Positions 35,099 through 43,517 of a stretch of 64,000 nt of DNA are shown here, in pieces. Position 1 is the first letter of the stretch. Every line of letters begins with the position of its first letter. This stretch comes from Deltaproteobacteria bacterium. GTDB lineage: Bacteria; Desulfobacterota; Desulfobacteria; Desulfobacterales; Desulfosarcinaceae. The stretch lies in contig JAHLLR010000009.1 in NCBI GenBank assembly GCA_020444075.1, forward strand, positions 41,997 through 105,996, given 5' to 3'. The notes below the pieces were generated by a model. That model was not told the origin of the DNA. It searched no databases and saw only the letters and a list, made by a program, of their open reading frames with translations. Both the position numbers and the translations under genes were made by a program.

Positions 35099-35635
35099 CT
35101 ATTTCCGGGCGGCCCTTTCACCGGCAGCAACGGCCTCCATGTTCAAAGGGATCAGTTTGGGTTTCTTGCTGAACTCTTCTTTGATGCATTGTTTCAGCGT
35201 TTCCATGGAAACAATTCCGCTGCGGGCAACGAAAGCGGAAAGCGCCACGATGTTGGCGGCCTTGACACTGCCCAGATCCTTGGCAATCTCGACCACCGGT
35301 ACACGCAGCTCGTCCACATCGTCCCGGTTCGCCCCGAAGGCAATCAGCGAACTGTTGATGAAAATGATCCCGCCCTTTTTAACCGTGGGGGCGAATTTTT
35401 CAAGGGAGGGCCCGTTCATCGCCACCAGGTGAAGCGGGTTTTTGATGATGGGCGAGCCGATGGGCCGGTCGCTGATCACCACGGTGCAATAGGCCGTCCC
35501 CCCGCGCATTTCAGGCCCGTAGGAAGGAACCCAGGCCACCTCGAAACCTTCCTCCATGGCGGCATGGGCAAGGACCTTGCCGATCAACAATATACCCTGT
35601 CCACCGAATCCGGCAAACATGATTTCGCTCTGCAT
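35099..35635 (-). CDS. 2-oxoacid:ferredoxin oxidoreductase, gamma subunit
   Basis: The gamma domain is the CoA/partner-binding part of these enzymes. The 178-residue protein begins SEIMFAGFGGQGILLIGKVLA and contains VAWVPSYGPEMRGGTAYCTV, which are diagnostic. I place the start at ATG 35635 with GGAGG 5 nt before it. The frame is open upstream without homology. With the delta, alpha and beta genes upstream it completes a four-subunit enzyme that converts a 2-oxoacid, CoA and oxidised ferredoxin to acyl-CoA, CO2 and reduced ferredoxin. Confidence 0.93.
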   Translation of the reverse strand: MQSEIMFAGFGGQGILLIGKVLAHAAMEEGFEVAWVPSYGPEMRGGTAYCTVVISDRPIGSPIIKNPLHLVAMNGPSLEKFAPTVKKGGIIFINSSLIAFGANRDDVDELRVPVVEIAKDLGSVKAANIVALSAFVARSGIVSMETLKQCIKEEFSKKPKLIPLNMEAVAAGERAARK

Positions 35636-35676
35636 TGTGCCTCCTTCAGTCACGTCCGGCGTTGCGGATCTATGAA

Positions 35677-36414
35677 TCATGCCGGAACTTTGTAGTCTCC
35701 CGGTTGGTAGTATGCCAGCAGGGTTTTTTCGGTCCACTCCACCGCTTGTACCGGCGTCATGCCCCAGTTCGTGGGACAGGTACTGACCACCTCGACAAGG
35801 CTAAAGCATTTATTTTCCAATTGATAGGTAAATGCTTGTTTTATAGCTTTTTTCGCCTTTGTTATATACTTGGGCTTGATCACGGTCTGACGGCTGATGT
35901 AGGCCGGGGTCTGCAGGGCAGCCAGCAGTTCGGCCATCTTGATGGGCATGCCCACCTCCTCGACCTTTCTGCCGAAGGGGGAGGTGCTGGTACGCTGGTC
36001 CGGCATGGTGGTGGGAGCCATCTGGCCGCCGGTCATCCCGTAGATGGCGTTGTTGACGAAAATGGTGGTGAATTTCTCGCCCCGGTTCGCCGCGTGGATG
36101 ATCTCGCCCATACCGATGCTGGCCAGGTCCCCGTCGCCCTGGTAGGTGAACACCATCAGGTCGGGTCGCACCCGCTTGATACCGGTAGCCATGGCCGGTG
36201 CCCGGCCGTGGGCCGCCTCCTGAAAATCACAGTTGAAGTAATTGTAGGCCAGTACGGCACAGCCGACGGGGGCGATGCCCACCGTGCGTCCCCGGATGCC
36301 CAGTTCGTCGATGGTCTCGGCCACCAACCGATGGATCACACCATGGGTGCATCCCGGACAATAGTGGGTGTGGGCATCGGAGAGGGCCTCGGGTTTTTTG
36401 AAGGTCTTTCCCAT
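35677..36414 (-). CDS. 2-oxoacid:ferredoxin oxidoreductase, beta (TPP) subunit
   Basis: The 245-residue protein has the TPP-binding motif GDGDLASIGMGEIIHAAN...NN, with YCPGCTHGVIHRL supplying cluster-contacting cysteines near residue 20 and VGIAPVGCAV following. It is the catalytic core half that binds thiamine diphosphate. AAGGAG precedes the ATG. Its partner subunits flank it in the order delta-alpha-beta-gamma. Confidence 0.93.
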   Translation of the reverse strand: MGKTFKKPEALSDAHTHYCPGCTHGVIHRLVAETIDELGIRGRTVGIAPVGCAVLAYNYFNCDFQEAAHGRAPAMATGIKRVRPDLMVFTYQGDGDLASIGMGEIIHAANRGEKFTTIFVNNAIYGMTGGQMAPTTMPDQRTSTSPFGRKVEEVGMPIKMAELLAALQTPAYISRQTVIKPKYITKAKKAIKQAFTYQLENKCFSLVEVVSTCPTNWGMTPVQAVEWTEKTLLAYYQPGDYKVPA

Positions 36415-36468
36415 TTTACATGTACTCCTTGCTTATGAGCCTGAAATCCATTGAGGGTTGCCGGTCGA

Positions 36469-37539
36469 TCAGGCAATACGCTCCCTGACCACGTCGATGA
36501 CCTCTTCGGGGGTGGGGATATCTCCACCGCATTTGCCGTACCAGCTCACCGGAATCCGCCCCTTGACGCTACGCTCCACATCCTCGATCATTTGCCCCAT
36601 GCTCATCTCGATGCTCAGCACGTGCATGCAAGACGGCTTCATCGCTGCCTCCGCTACGGCCTTTTCGGGAAAGGGAAAAACGGTCTGGGGGCGGATCATA
36701 CCCACGTCGATGCCTTCGGTCTTCAGCATGTCGATAGCTGTGCGACAGACGCGGCTCATGGTGCCGTAGCTGACGATGAGCCCTTTGTAGTCTCCGTCGG
36801 TATTGTACGACTCGGACATTACCTCTTCGGCACGCATACGGTCGTACTTGGCTTTCAGCGCCAGGTTATTGTCGTTGAGTTGAACCGGGTCCAGAAACAG
36901 GGATTTGACCAGATTACGGGTTTTGCTTTTGCGGTGATCCATACCGTTGGTGGCCCAGGCGTCCTTGTTGGACGGCTCGGTTTTCAACTGGTCGGGAAAC
37001 TCAACCGGCTCCATCATCTGCCCGATCAGTCCGTCGCCCAGAATCATTACCGGATTGCGGTATTTCTCAGCCAGGGGAAAGGCTTTCATGACCATTTCAA
37101 CCGCCTCCTGGACGCTGGCCGGCGCCATCACCAGCAGGCGACAGTCGCCGTGACCGATGCCCTTGGTGGCCTGAAGATAATCCGCCTGGGAAGGCAAAAT
37201 ACCACCCAGCCCGGGTCCGCCGCGCATGATGTTCACAAAGACAGCCGGGCACTGGGCCGCGGCAATGTAACTGATGGCTTCGCTCATGAGGCTGATGCCC
37301 GGACTGGAGGAGGTGGTAAATACCCTTACCCCTGCACCGGCGGCGCCGAAGATCATATACCCCACGGCCACCTCGCTCTCGCCCTGCAAAAAGACACCCC
37401 CCACCTCCGGCAGGCGGCGGACCAGATACTCGGCCACCTCGGACTGCGGGGTGATGGGATAGGCGAAGTAGTTCAGGCAACCGGCCCTGATGGCTGCTTC
37501 ACCGATGGCTTCGTTTCCCTTCATCAATACTTTTGCCAT
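36469..37539 (-). CDS. vorB: 2-oxoacid:ferredoxin oxidoreductase, alpha subunit (VorB-like)
   Basis: The 356-residue protein begins MAKVLMKGNEAIGEAAIRAG, a start I associate with subunits called VorB (3-methyl-2-oxobutanoate) or KorA (2-oxoglutarate). YPITPQSEVAEYL, TTSSSPGISLMSEAISY and RGGPGLGGILPSQAD follow. The two enzymes cannot be separated by eye, and 2-oxoglutarate remains possible, so the gene symbol is tentative. I chose ATG 37539 with GGAGG upstream. The frame extends farther without homology. Confidence 0.88.
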   Translation of the reverse strand: MAKVLMKGNEAIGEAAIRAGCLNYFAYPITPQSEVAEYLVRRLPEVGGVFLQGESEVAVGYMIFGAAGAGVRVFTTSSSPGISLMSEAISYIAAAQCPAVFVNIMRGGPGLGGILPSQADYLQATKGIGHGDCRLLVMAPASVQEAVEMVMKAFPLAEKYRNPVMILGDGLIGQMMEPVEFPDQLKTEPSNKDAWATNGMDHRKSKTRNLVKSLFLDPVQLNDNNLALKAKYDRMRAEEVMSESYNTDGDYKGLIVSYGTMSRVCRTAIDMLKTEGIDVGMIRPQTVFPFPEKAVAEAAMKPSCMHVLSIEMSMGQMIEDVERSVKGRIPVSWYGKCGGDIPTPEEVIDVVRERIA

Positions 37540-37561
37540 GGTGCTCCTCCATTTACCGCCA

Positions 37562-37786
37562 TTAGGCGATTGGTTCTTCGGTTTCTGTGATGGTGACGGC
37601 CACATCCGGACACATGATGCAGCACATGGTGCAGTGGATGCAATCTTCCGGACGTGCCTGATAAGCAGGGTAGTAGCCCTTGGCATTTACATCAGGAGAA
37701 ATTTCCAGAACATTTTTGGGGCATACGGTGATGCACAGGCCGCAACCTTTGCAGCGGTCCTTTTCGATGTTGTGTTGATACGCCAT
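37562..37786 (-). CDS. 2-oxoacid:ferredoxin oxidoreductase, delta (2x4Fe-4S ferredoxin) subunit
   Basis: The 74-residue protein carries two CxxCxxCxxxCP motifs (CKGCGLCITVCP at ~12-23 and CIHCTMCCIMCP at ~49-60), so it binds two 4Fe-4S clusters that pass electrons out of the enzyme. AAGGAG lies upstream of the ATG. It is the first gene of the four-subunit set, 22 bp before the alpha subunit. Confidence 0.93.
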   Translation of the reverse strand: MAYQHNIEKDRCKGCGLCITVCPKNVLEISPDVNAKGYYPAYQARPEDCIHCTMCCIMCPDVAVTITETEEPIA

Positions 37787-37927
37787 AGCTTGCTGCTCCT
37801 TATCGCGTTGGAATCATGTTCTATTGGAAACGCGGCAATACCGCGCCTCTGATTTGCCGGGCCACCGGTGGTGGGTCTCCTGTCGCATCCGGGCATCCGC
37901 GGTGCCCTGTTGGCTGGTTCATCCGGT

Positions 37928-38632
37928 TTACCCCGATGGGACCAAGGCTTCAGCCCGCTTCCAGGGGGGTACCAGCTGCCGCCTCAGCGCAAGCACCGGG
38001 CAATGGATATCCTTTTTGTCCAGCCGGGTCAACAGTGCCGCCGGGGTGGTGATGAAGATAAGGGGCAGGTTGCCGGCCTCAGAAACCTTTCTCGAGAAGG
38101 CGTACCCTGCCAGAATATCCTGTTCGGTCGTATCTTCCATGAGGTTGGCGTTGCCGATGATGCCGGTGATCGCCATCTTAGCCTTGGCCTCGATCGATTT
38201 CCGCATCTTCAGGCAGCCACTTACCGTATCAGTGTACGGGCGATTGGGATTGATCACCTGAAGTACCTGTATCGTTTTTCCCTTCATCGGATCGGCAAGC
38301 GCCGCCAGCACCGTTGCGCCCACGTCATCCCCCCCCACATCCAGCAGTGTCAGCCCCGACGGATGTCTCAGCATGCCTGCCACCTCGGGGGTGAGAATGG
38401 GCAGATCAGCCTGCATATACTGGAGAGGCGGCAGCACCACGTCAATGCCGAGGCGGTTCAGCGCATGCCGCGCTTCTCGGGTCCTGAAATAGGGGTTGAC
38501 CAGATCCAGGTCAGCCAGCCGAACCGCTGTTCCTTTCGCATGCATGTGAACGGCGAGGTTGATGGCGATTTCGGTTTTTCCACTGCCATAGGCGCCGACG
38601 ATGATGACGATACCGCTGAGTTCCAGTTCCAA
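37928..38632 (-). CDS. P-loop ATPase of the CobQ/MinD-like class, linked to the 2-oxoacid oxidoreductase
   Basis: The 234-residue protein has a P-loop in IVGAYGSGKTEIAINLAVHM near the N-terminus, LADLDLVNPYFRTREAR (an Asp-rich switch) and LLDVGGDDVGATVL (Walker B). This combination resembles the SIMIBI class that includes CobQ/MinD and some metallochaperone ATPases. No family name is certain. The apparent start is TTG at 38632, with AAGGA 13 nt away, and a slightly different start is possible. It is transcribed toward the oxidoreductase genes across a 141-bp gap, so it may help assemble or regulate that complex. Confidence 0.75.
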   Translation of the reverse strand: MELELSGIVIIVGAYGSGKTEIAINLAVHMHAKGTAVRLADLDLVNPYFRTREARHALNRLGIDVVLPPLQYMQADLPILTPEVAGMLRHPSGLTLLDVGGDDVGATVLAALADPMKGKTIQVLQVINPNRPYTDTVSGCLKMRKSIEAKAKMAITGIIGNANLMEDTTEQDILAGYAFSRKVSEAGNLPLIFITTPAALLTRLDKKDIHCPVLALRRQLVPPWKRAEALVPSG

Positions 38633-38810
38633 CTGACTAAGGGTCCTTTTTAAAATCGCTTAACCGCGCCGGCCGGCAATTGGATCAAACATACCAGAAG
38701 ATGTCGGGATGATTCGGCTTGTTTTCGGCCCACCAGAACGAGAAATGAGTTACATATTTTCAAAAATCGGTTGTGTCAAGGGATTTGGGTACTACCGGCG
38801 GATTTCACCT

Positions 38811-38838
38811 TTTACTGGAGGCGGTGGTGTGCTAAATT
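38811..38838 (+). promoter_or_regulatory. Possible promoter of the NamZ-like gene
   Basis: TTTACT and TAAATT are spaced by 16 bp, about 60 bp before the ATG at 38901. Each box matches 4 of 6 consensus bases. Confidence 0.3.
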
Positions 38839-38900
38839 ACACGCGTTTGATTGAATCGCCAGGGACAAAATCCCCGCAAGGGCACGCAAAGGATCGATAA

Positions 38901-40076
38901 ATGACAGCGGTTAAGACCGGTCTCGAAATAATTTCAGAATCACCGCCTCCATCGCTAAAACAACGGCGTATCGGCCTGCTGTGCAATCCGGCATCGGTAG
39001 ACAGCCGTTACACGCATGCCCGCGAAAGGATTCTGCAAGCCTTTCCGGGTCAACTGAAAACCCTGTATTCTCCGCAGCATGGATTTTATGCGGAAAGACA
39101 GGACAATATGATCGAATCCGAAGACCGGTCGGATCCGATTACCGGCCTGCCGGTGTTTTCCCTTTACGGAGAAACGCGCGTTCCCACCTTTGCCATGATG
39201 GACCCCATAGACGTGATGCTGGTGGATCTTCAGGATGTGGGCACTCGGGTCTACACCTTTATGCACACCCTCTCCCACTGCATGGAAGCGGCTCGGCAAT
39301 ACGGCAAAAAAATCATCGTTCTGGATCGGCCCAATCCCTTGGGCGGGCTTCGGGTGGAGGGAAATTTGCTCACCGCCGACTGTTCCTCTTTTGTGGGCCG
39401 CTATCCCATCCCCATGCGCCACGGGCTGACCATCGGCGAACTGGCGATCCTGTTCAACACCCGCCACGGTATCGACTGCGACCTCGAAGTGGTCTCGATG
39501 AGGGGGTGGAGAAGAGAGATGATCTTCAATCAGACCGGCCTGCCCTGGGTGGCGCCGTCGCCCAATCTGCCCACACCGGCGTCGGCAATGGTCTATCCGG
39601 GTCAGGTCATCTGGGAAGGCACCAACATCTCAGAAGGCCGGGGCACCACCCAGCCTTTCGAGCTGTTCGGTGCACCGTATTTAGCGCCCGATCGGCTGAT
39701 AAAAAACATCGACAATAGGTTTTTAAGCGGGGTCGTGCTCAGGCCCGTTGAATTCGAACCCACATCCCACAAATGGAAAGGGCATCCGTGTAAAGGGTTT
39801 CAGATCCATGTCACCGACCCGGAAGTCTATTCGCCCTACGCTCTCTCGCTTGGATTCTATCAGGCCATATACCAGGCATATCCCGACGAATTTGCCTACA
39901 AGCAGCCGCCCTACGAGTACGAATACACACGCCTGCCCATGGACTTGATCTTAGGAGACCGCCGAATCCGATCTCAAATCGAAGCGGGTACGCCGTTGAA
40001 AGATATCATTTCGGGCTGGGAAGACTCACTATCGACATACACGAAGATGACAAAAAATATATATATCTACAAGTAG
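38901..40076 (+). CDS. DUF1343 / NamZ-type exo-beta-N-acetylmuramidase
   Basis: NamZ enzymes release MurNAc from the non-reducing end of peptidoglycan fragments. The 391-residue protein matches the DUF1343 signature throughout: LLCNPASVD, LYSPQHGFYAE, LPVFSLYGETRVPT, DVMLVDLQDVGTRVYTFM, LDRPNPLGG, GRYPIPMRHGLTIGELA and EGTNISEGRGTTQPFE. It has no signal peptide, unlike secreted NamZ of Bacillus, so I infer a cytosolic recycling role. AAGGA precedes the ATG. Downstream lie plsB and a MurU-AmgK-like fusion. Confidence 0.88.
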   Translation: MTAVKTGLEIISESPPPSLKQRRIGLLCNPASVDSRYTHARERILQAFPGQLKTLYSPQHGFYAERQDNMIESEDRSDPITGLPVFSLYGETRVPTFAMMDPIDVMLVDLQDVGTRVYTFMHTLSHCMEAARQYGKKIIVLDRPNPLGGLRVEGNLLTADCSSFVGRYPIPMRHGLTIGELAILFNTRHGIDCDLEVVSMRGWRREMIFNQTGLPWVAPSPNLPTPASAMVYPGQVIWEGTNISEGRGTTQPFELFGAPYLAPDRLIKNIDNRFLSGVVLRPVEFEPTSHKWKGHPCKGFQIHVTDPEVYSPYALSLGFYQAIYQAYPDEFAYKQPPYEYEYTRLPMDLILGDRRIRSQIEAGTPLKDIISGWEDSLSTYTKMTKNIYIYK

Positions 40077-40186
40077 ATATCAATCGTTTCCATAAATAAC
40101 ACTGGAACCGCCATGAAGCCATAATCAGCCCCGTGGATGCCAATCAGGTGCCAAGGTTGATCGTAGTCGTGGCCTTCGAAACGCTG

Positions 40187-40219
40187 AAAAAAAGCCCCGA
40201 CCGGCAAGCCGTTCGGGGC
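40187..40219 (-). terminator. Intrinsic terminator of the small membrane-protein gene
   Basis: GCCCCGA and TCGGGGC form the outer stem of a hairpin with an inner CGG/CCG pairing, followed on the minus strand by seven T's. On the plus strand it runs into AACATTTTT and could also stop transcripts from the NamZ-like gene. Confidence 0.85.
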
Positions 40220-40249
40220 AACATTTTTAAATTCAAGATGTGGACGCGT

Positions 40250-40528
40250 TTATTTTTCGGTTTTCAGGGTCTCAATCTCTTTCTTAAGATCGTCGATCTC
40301 TTTTTTGTACTTTTCGGCATCATCATCGGCGGCGTCATCGGTGGAACTGTCGTCTTTTTTCCAGGTGTCCTTGAGTTCATCAAATCCCAGGTAGAGAGCA
40401 AGGCCACCACCGAGCAACAGCATCACCGGAAGCGCGCCGGCCAAAAGTTGAAGGAATTCACCAAACCATACCGACAGGCCGATCAGGCCGAGGACTGCTG
40501 CCACTGCTCCACCAATTAACGTTTTCAT
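40250..40528 (-). CDS. Small membrane protein with acidic coiled-coil tail
   Basis: The 92-residue protein has two transmembrane helices (LIGGAVAAVLGLIGLSVWF and LLAGALPVMLLLGGGLALYLG). A strongly acidic segment (DDSSTDDAADDDAEK) and a short Lys/Glu coiled coil follow. No family is recognised. AGGAGG precedes the start, and a strong terminator follows, so it is an independent single-gene unit inserted between two plus-strand genes. It might be a stress or membrane-adaptor protein, but nothing confirms that. Confidence 0.72.
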   Translation of the reverse strand: MKTLIGGAVAAVLGLIGLSVWFGEFLQLLAGALPVMLLLGGGLALYLGFDELKDTWKKDDSSTDDAADDDAEKYKKEIDDLKKEIETLKTEK

Positions 40529-40877
40529 AGAGAATCATCCTCCTTCTTGAATCTTTTTAAGTTAGACAGATAAAAATGGCTTCATCGGTCCATCAATGCT
40601 CGTGCCGCTGGGATGGCTCGACGTGCTAGGCGATTTTCTTCATTTTCTCCGGAGCTTGCCGGGTGATTTGCACAAATTGGAATATCAATGGGATTTCAAT
40701 TAGATAGCAACTATGCAATGACGCTATCAAGTACTATGGCAATAACATAGAACCCAGAGCAGCGCAAGCATATTTTTCTCCGGTGAATATGGCGTTGCAA
40801 AGGGTCAAGGCTTCTGTTATTTTTTTGAAATATCATCAACCGCCGCTCTTTTTTTTGGAGTCTGATACTCTCAAATC
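40529..40877. other. Intergenic region of about 350 bp upstream of plsB
   Basis: The region is divergent between the small membrane gene and plsB. It is AT-rich toward plsB (40680-40870) and has no open frame of note. No promoter on either side is convincing. TTGATG-N18-TATCTG on the minus strand near 40570 is the best candidate. Confidence 0.45.
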
Positions 40878-43517
40878 ATGAACAATCCAAAGAAACATCC
40901 TATTTCTTCATTCGGCCTGAAGATTAATAATTGGATCGACCGGCTGCTCAATCATTCGCACGACCACTATTTCTGTTTCCTGCCATCGCCGACCGGCACC
41001 TTTTCCGCTTTTTTTCTGGATCGCCTGTTTTCCGGGGTTTTTATGGGTGGAGAACAGGCGGACATCGTTAAAAATATCCCCGATGGCGCAATCATCGTCT
41101 ATACGACCAAGTATAAGAGCCGCTTTGAATTTCTCTTTTCCCATACCCGCTATCGACAATTGCGTCTGCCGGTTCCGCAACTGGCCTTCGATTCCAGCAT
41201 CTTATTTTGGCAGCCCCTGTCACGGATATTCCGCATCTGCCTGGCCTATCTGGATGAACTGGTTCAACGGCACCGGATCCTTGATCCCTATCGCGGTGAT
41301 TACTACCTGCGGGCCCTTCTCACGTCAGGTTGTGGATCACTTTCACTGGTGGAAAAAAAAGGATTTTATCGCCGGTTCGTAAAAGAGAAGACCGATCCGC
41401 TGGGCTACCTGATCGAGATGCAAAAAAAAATCGACCGGCCCATTTATCTGGTGCCTCAACTGATGTTTTTCGGTAAGAAGCCGCTGCCCGCGGTGCCCAG
41501 TCTGGTAGACACGTTTTTCGGCAGCTCCCAACGTCCGGGGAGGTTGAGAAAAATTGTCACGCTGATCCGGTATCCCGGCAAAATTTTTGTTGAGCTTTCT
41601 CAGCCGATCAACCTGCAGCAGTGGCTGAGCCAATCGGTGCATACGGATAAAACCATTGACTATCAGGCATTGCAACTGCGGCACCAGCTTCTGTTACAGA
41701 ACAATCGCCACCGCCAGAGCATCACCGGGCCGATTTTGAAATCCAATGAAGAGCTGAAAGAATCCATCCTCACCAGCGACCGGATGGGAACCTTCATTAA
41801 AAAACATGCCGAATCCCGACAGGAACCGATCTACAAAATCAGAAAAAAAGCCGATGGTTATCTGGATGAAATTGCCGCACGCTACAGCCCGGCCGTAATC
41901 CGCATCATGTCCTCGGTGGTAGGGTGGATTATCAACTCCATGTTCGACGGGGCCGTCATCGACAAAGCCGGTCTGGCAAAAGTCAAGGCCATGTCAATGA
42001 AAGGACCGCTGGTTCTCATTCCCTGCCATAAAAGCCATATCGACTATCTGATCCTGTCATACGTGCTCTACCAGAACAATATGCCCTGCCCTCATATCGC
42101 CGCAGGCAAGAACCTTTCCTTCTGGCCGCTGGGTCCCATTTTTAGAGGTGGCGGCGCATTTTTTCTTCGTCGTACCTTCAAGGGTGCAGTGCTTTATTCC
42201 CGGGTCTTTTCAGCCTATATCCATAAGCTGCTGGAGGAAGGCTTCCATATCGAGTTGTTCATCGAGGGGGGAAGGAGCCGAACCGGCAAACTGCTCATGC
42301 CCAAGCTGGGGCTGATCTCCATCCTCCTGGACGCCTACCGTAATGGTGCCTGTGAGGATATGCTCTTCGTTCCCGTCTATATCGGCTATGACCGGATTAT
42401 CGAAGAACACGCCTACGTTCACGAAGTGGAAGGCGGTAAAAAAGAGGATGAAAACCTCAGCCAGGTGATTCGCGCCAGGCGGTTTTTAAAAAAACGGTAT
42501 GGAAAAATCTATATCAATTTCCACGACCCCATCTCCACCCGGGATCTGATGGCCGACGAACCGGTGGCCCTGGACCGGATGGCCCAAAAAGATATAAATG
42601 CCCTGTGCCGCAACCTGGGCTGGCGGATTATTAATGCCATCGACCAACAGACCGTGGTTACCCCTCATGGTCTGGTGGCCGCCGCCTTCCTGAATATTTC
42701 CAAACCCCGATTTTCCCAGGAGGAACTGATGGAGGCGGTCAACGCCTACCTGGCCTTCGCCACCTCCCAGAATGCCAAGCTGGCCGACACGATTATTCTC
42801 AACCCGGACGGTGCCATTGAATATGCCATCGACCGCTACCTGTCACGCAAACTGATTGAAAAAGCGCCCGGGGACAAGGATCTTTCGGAAGATCAGGCCG
42901 ACTACACGGTCAACTCCGCCAAACGCTCGCTACTGGAGTTCTACAAGAACAATTGTATTTCCTATTTCGTTCCCGCGGCATTCACCGCAATGGCTATTCT
43001 GAAGAAGGACGCCTTCCAGTTCAATGCCTCCGACCTGCACGTCGAGTATCATTTTTTCCAGGATTTCTTCAAATATGAATTCGCCTTTGACCTGGATCGA
43101 CCGCCGGTACAGTATGTGAGAAAAACCATCAAATCCTTTATTGATGACGCAATGCTCATGCCCCACCCAACCATCCCCGACAGTTACCAGATCACCTCTT
43201 CAGGATACCGGAAATTGAAGCTGTTTGCCGCTTTTTTAAAGCCCTATTTCCAGTCCTATAAAGTGGTACTCCATTTTTTGAGGGCCAATCGCAAAGAAAA
43301 CCTTGACACCAAGGATAAGCTCAAGAAAATCCAGGGCATTGGCCTTCAAATGGTAAAAAACAAGGAGATTGATCTTATCGAATCGGTGTCCAAGATCAAT
43401 TATGCCAACGGTCTGAATTATTTTTCCACCAACGGCATTAAAAATCATGATCAGGAAGCGGCCATCTCCCATTTCGAAACGCTCATCCAGACCTACTTGA
43501 ATCTGTTAAGCCCATGA
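40878..43517 (+). CDS. plsB: Glycerol-3-phosphate 1-O-acyltransferase
   Basis: PlsB acylates glycerol-3-phosphate at the inner membrane to start phospholipid synthesis. The 879-residue protein is in the PlsB size range, longer than the ~800 of enteric enzymes. The four acyltransferase blocks are present: LIPCHKSHIDYLILSYVLY (HX4D), GGAFFLRRTFKG, LFIEGGRSRTGKLL and FVPVYIGYDRI. N- and C-terminal regions are helical extensions of the PlsB type. There is no good ribosome site at the ATG, so the exact start is uncertain. Its stop overlaps the next gene by 4 bp (ATGA). Confidence 0.92.
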   Translation: MNNPKKHPISSFGLKINNWIDRLLNHSHDHYFCFLPSPTGTFSAFFLDRLFSGVFMGGEQADIVKNIPDGAIIVYTTKYKSRFEFLFSHTRYRQLRLPVPQLAFDSSILFWQPLSRIFRICLAYLDELVQRHRILDPYRGDYYLRALLTSGCGSLSLVEKKGFYRRFVKEKTDPLGYLIEMQKKIDRPIYLVPQLMFFGKKPLPAVPSLVDTFFGSSQRPGRLRKIVTLIRYPGKIFVELSQPINLQQWLSQSVHTDKTIDYQALQLRHQLLLQNNRHRQSITGPILKSNEELKESILTSDRMGTFIKKHAESRQEPIYKIRKKADGYLDEIAARYSPAVIRIMSSVVGWIINSMFDGAVIDKAGLAKVKAMSMKGPLVLIPCHKSHIDYLILSYVLYQNNMPCPHIAAGKNLSFWPLGPIFRGGGAFFLRRTFKGAVLYSRVFSAYIHKLLEEGFHIELFIEGGRSRTGKLLMPKLGLISILLDAYRNGACEDMLFVPVYIGYDRIIEEHAYVHEVEGGKKEDENLSQVIRARRFLKKRYGKIYINFHDPISTRDLMADEPVALDRMAQKDINALCRNLGWRIINAIDQQTVVTPHGLVAAAFLNISKPRFSQEELMEAVNAYLAFATSQNAKLADTIILNPDGAIEYAIDRYLSRKLIEKAPGDKDLSEDQADYTVNSAKRSLLEFYKNNCISYFVPAAFTAMAILKKDAFQFNASDLHVEYHFFQDFFKYEFAFDLDRPPVQYVRKTIKSFIDDAMLMPHPTIPDSYQITSSGYRKLKLFAAFLKPYFQSYKVVLHFLRANRKENLDTKDKLKKIQGIGLQMVKNKEIDLIESVSKINYANGLNYFSTNGIKNHDQEAAISHFETLIQTYLNLLSP

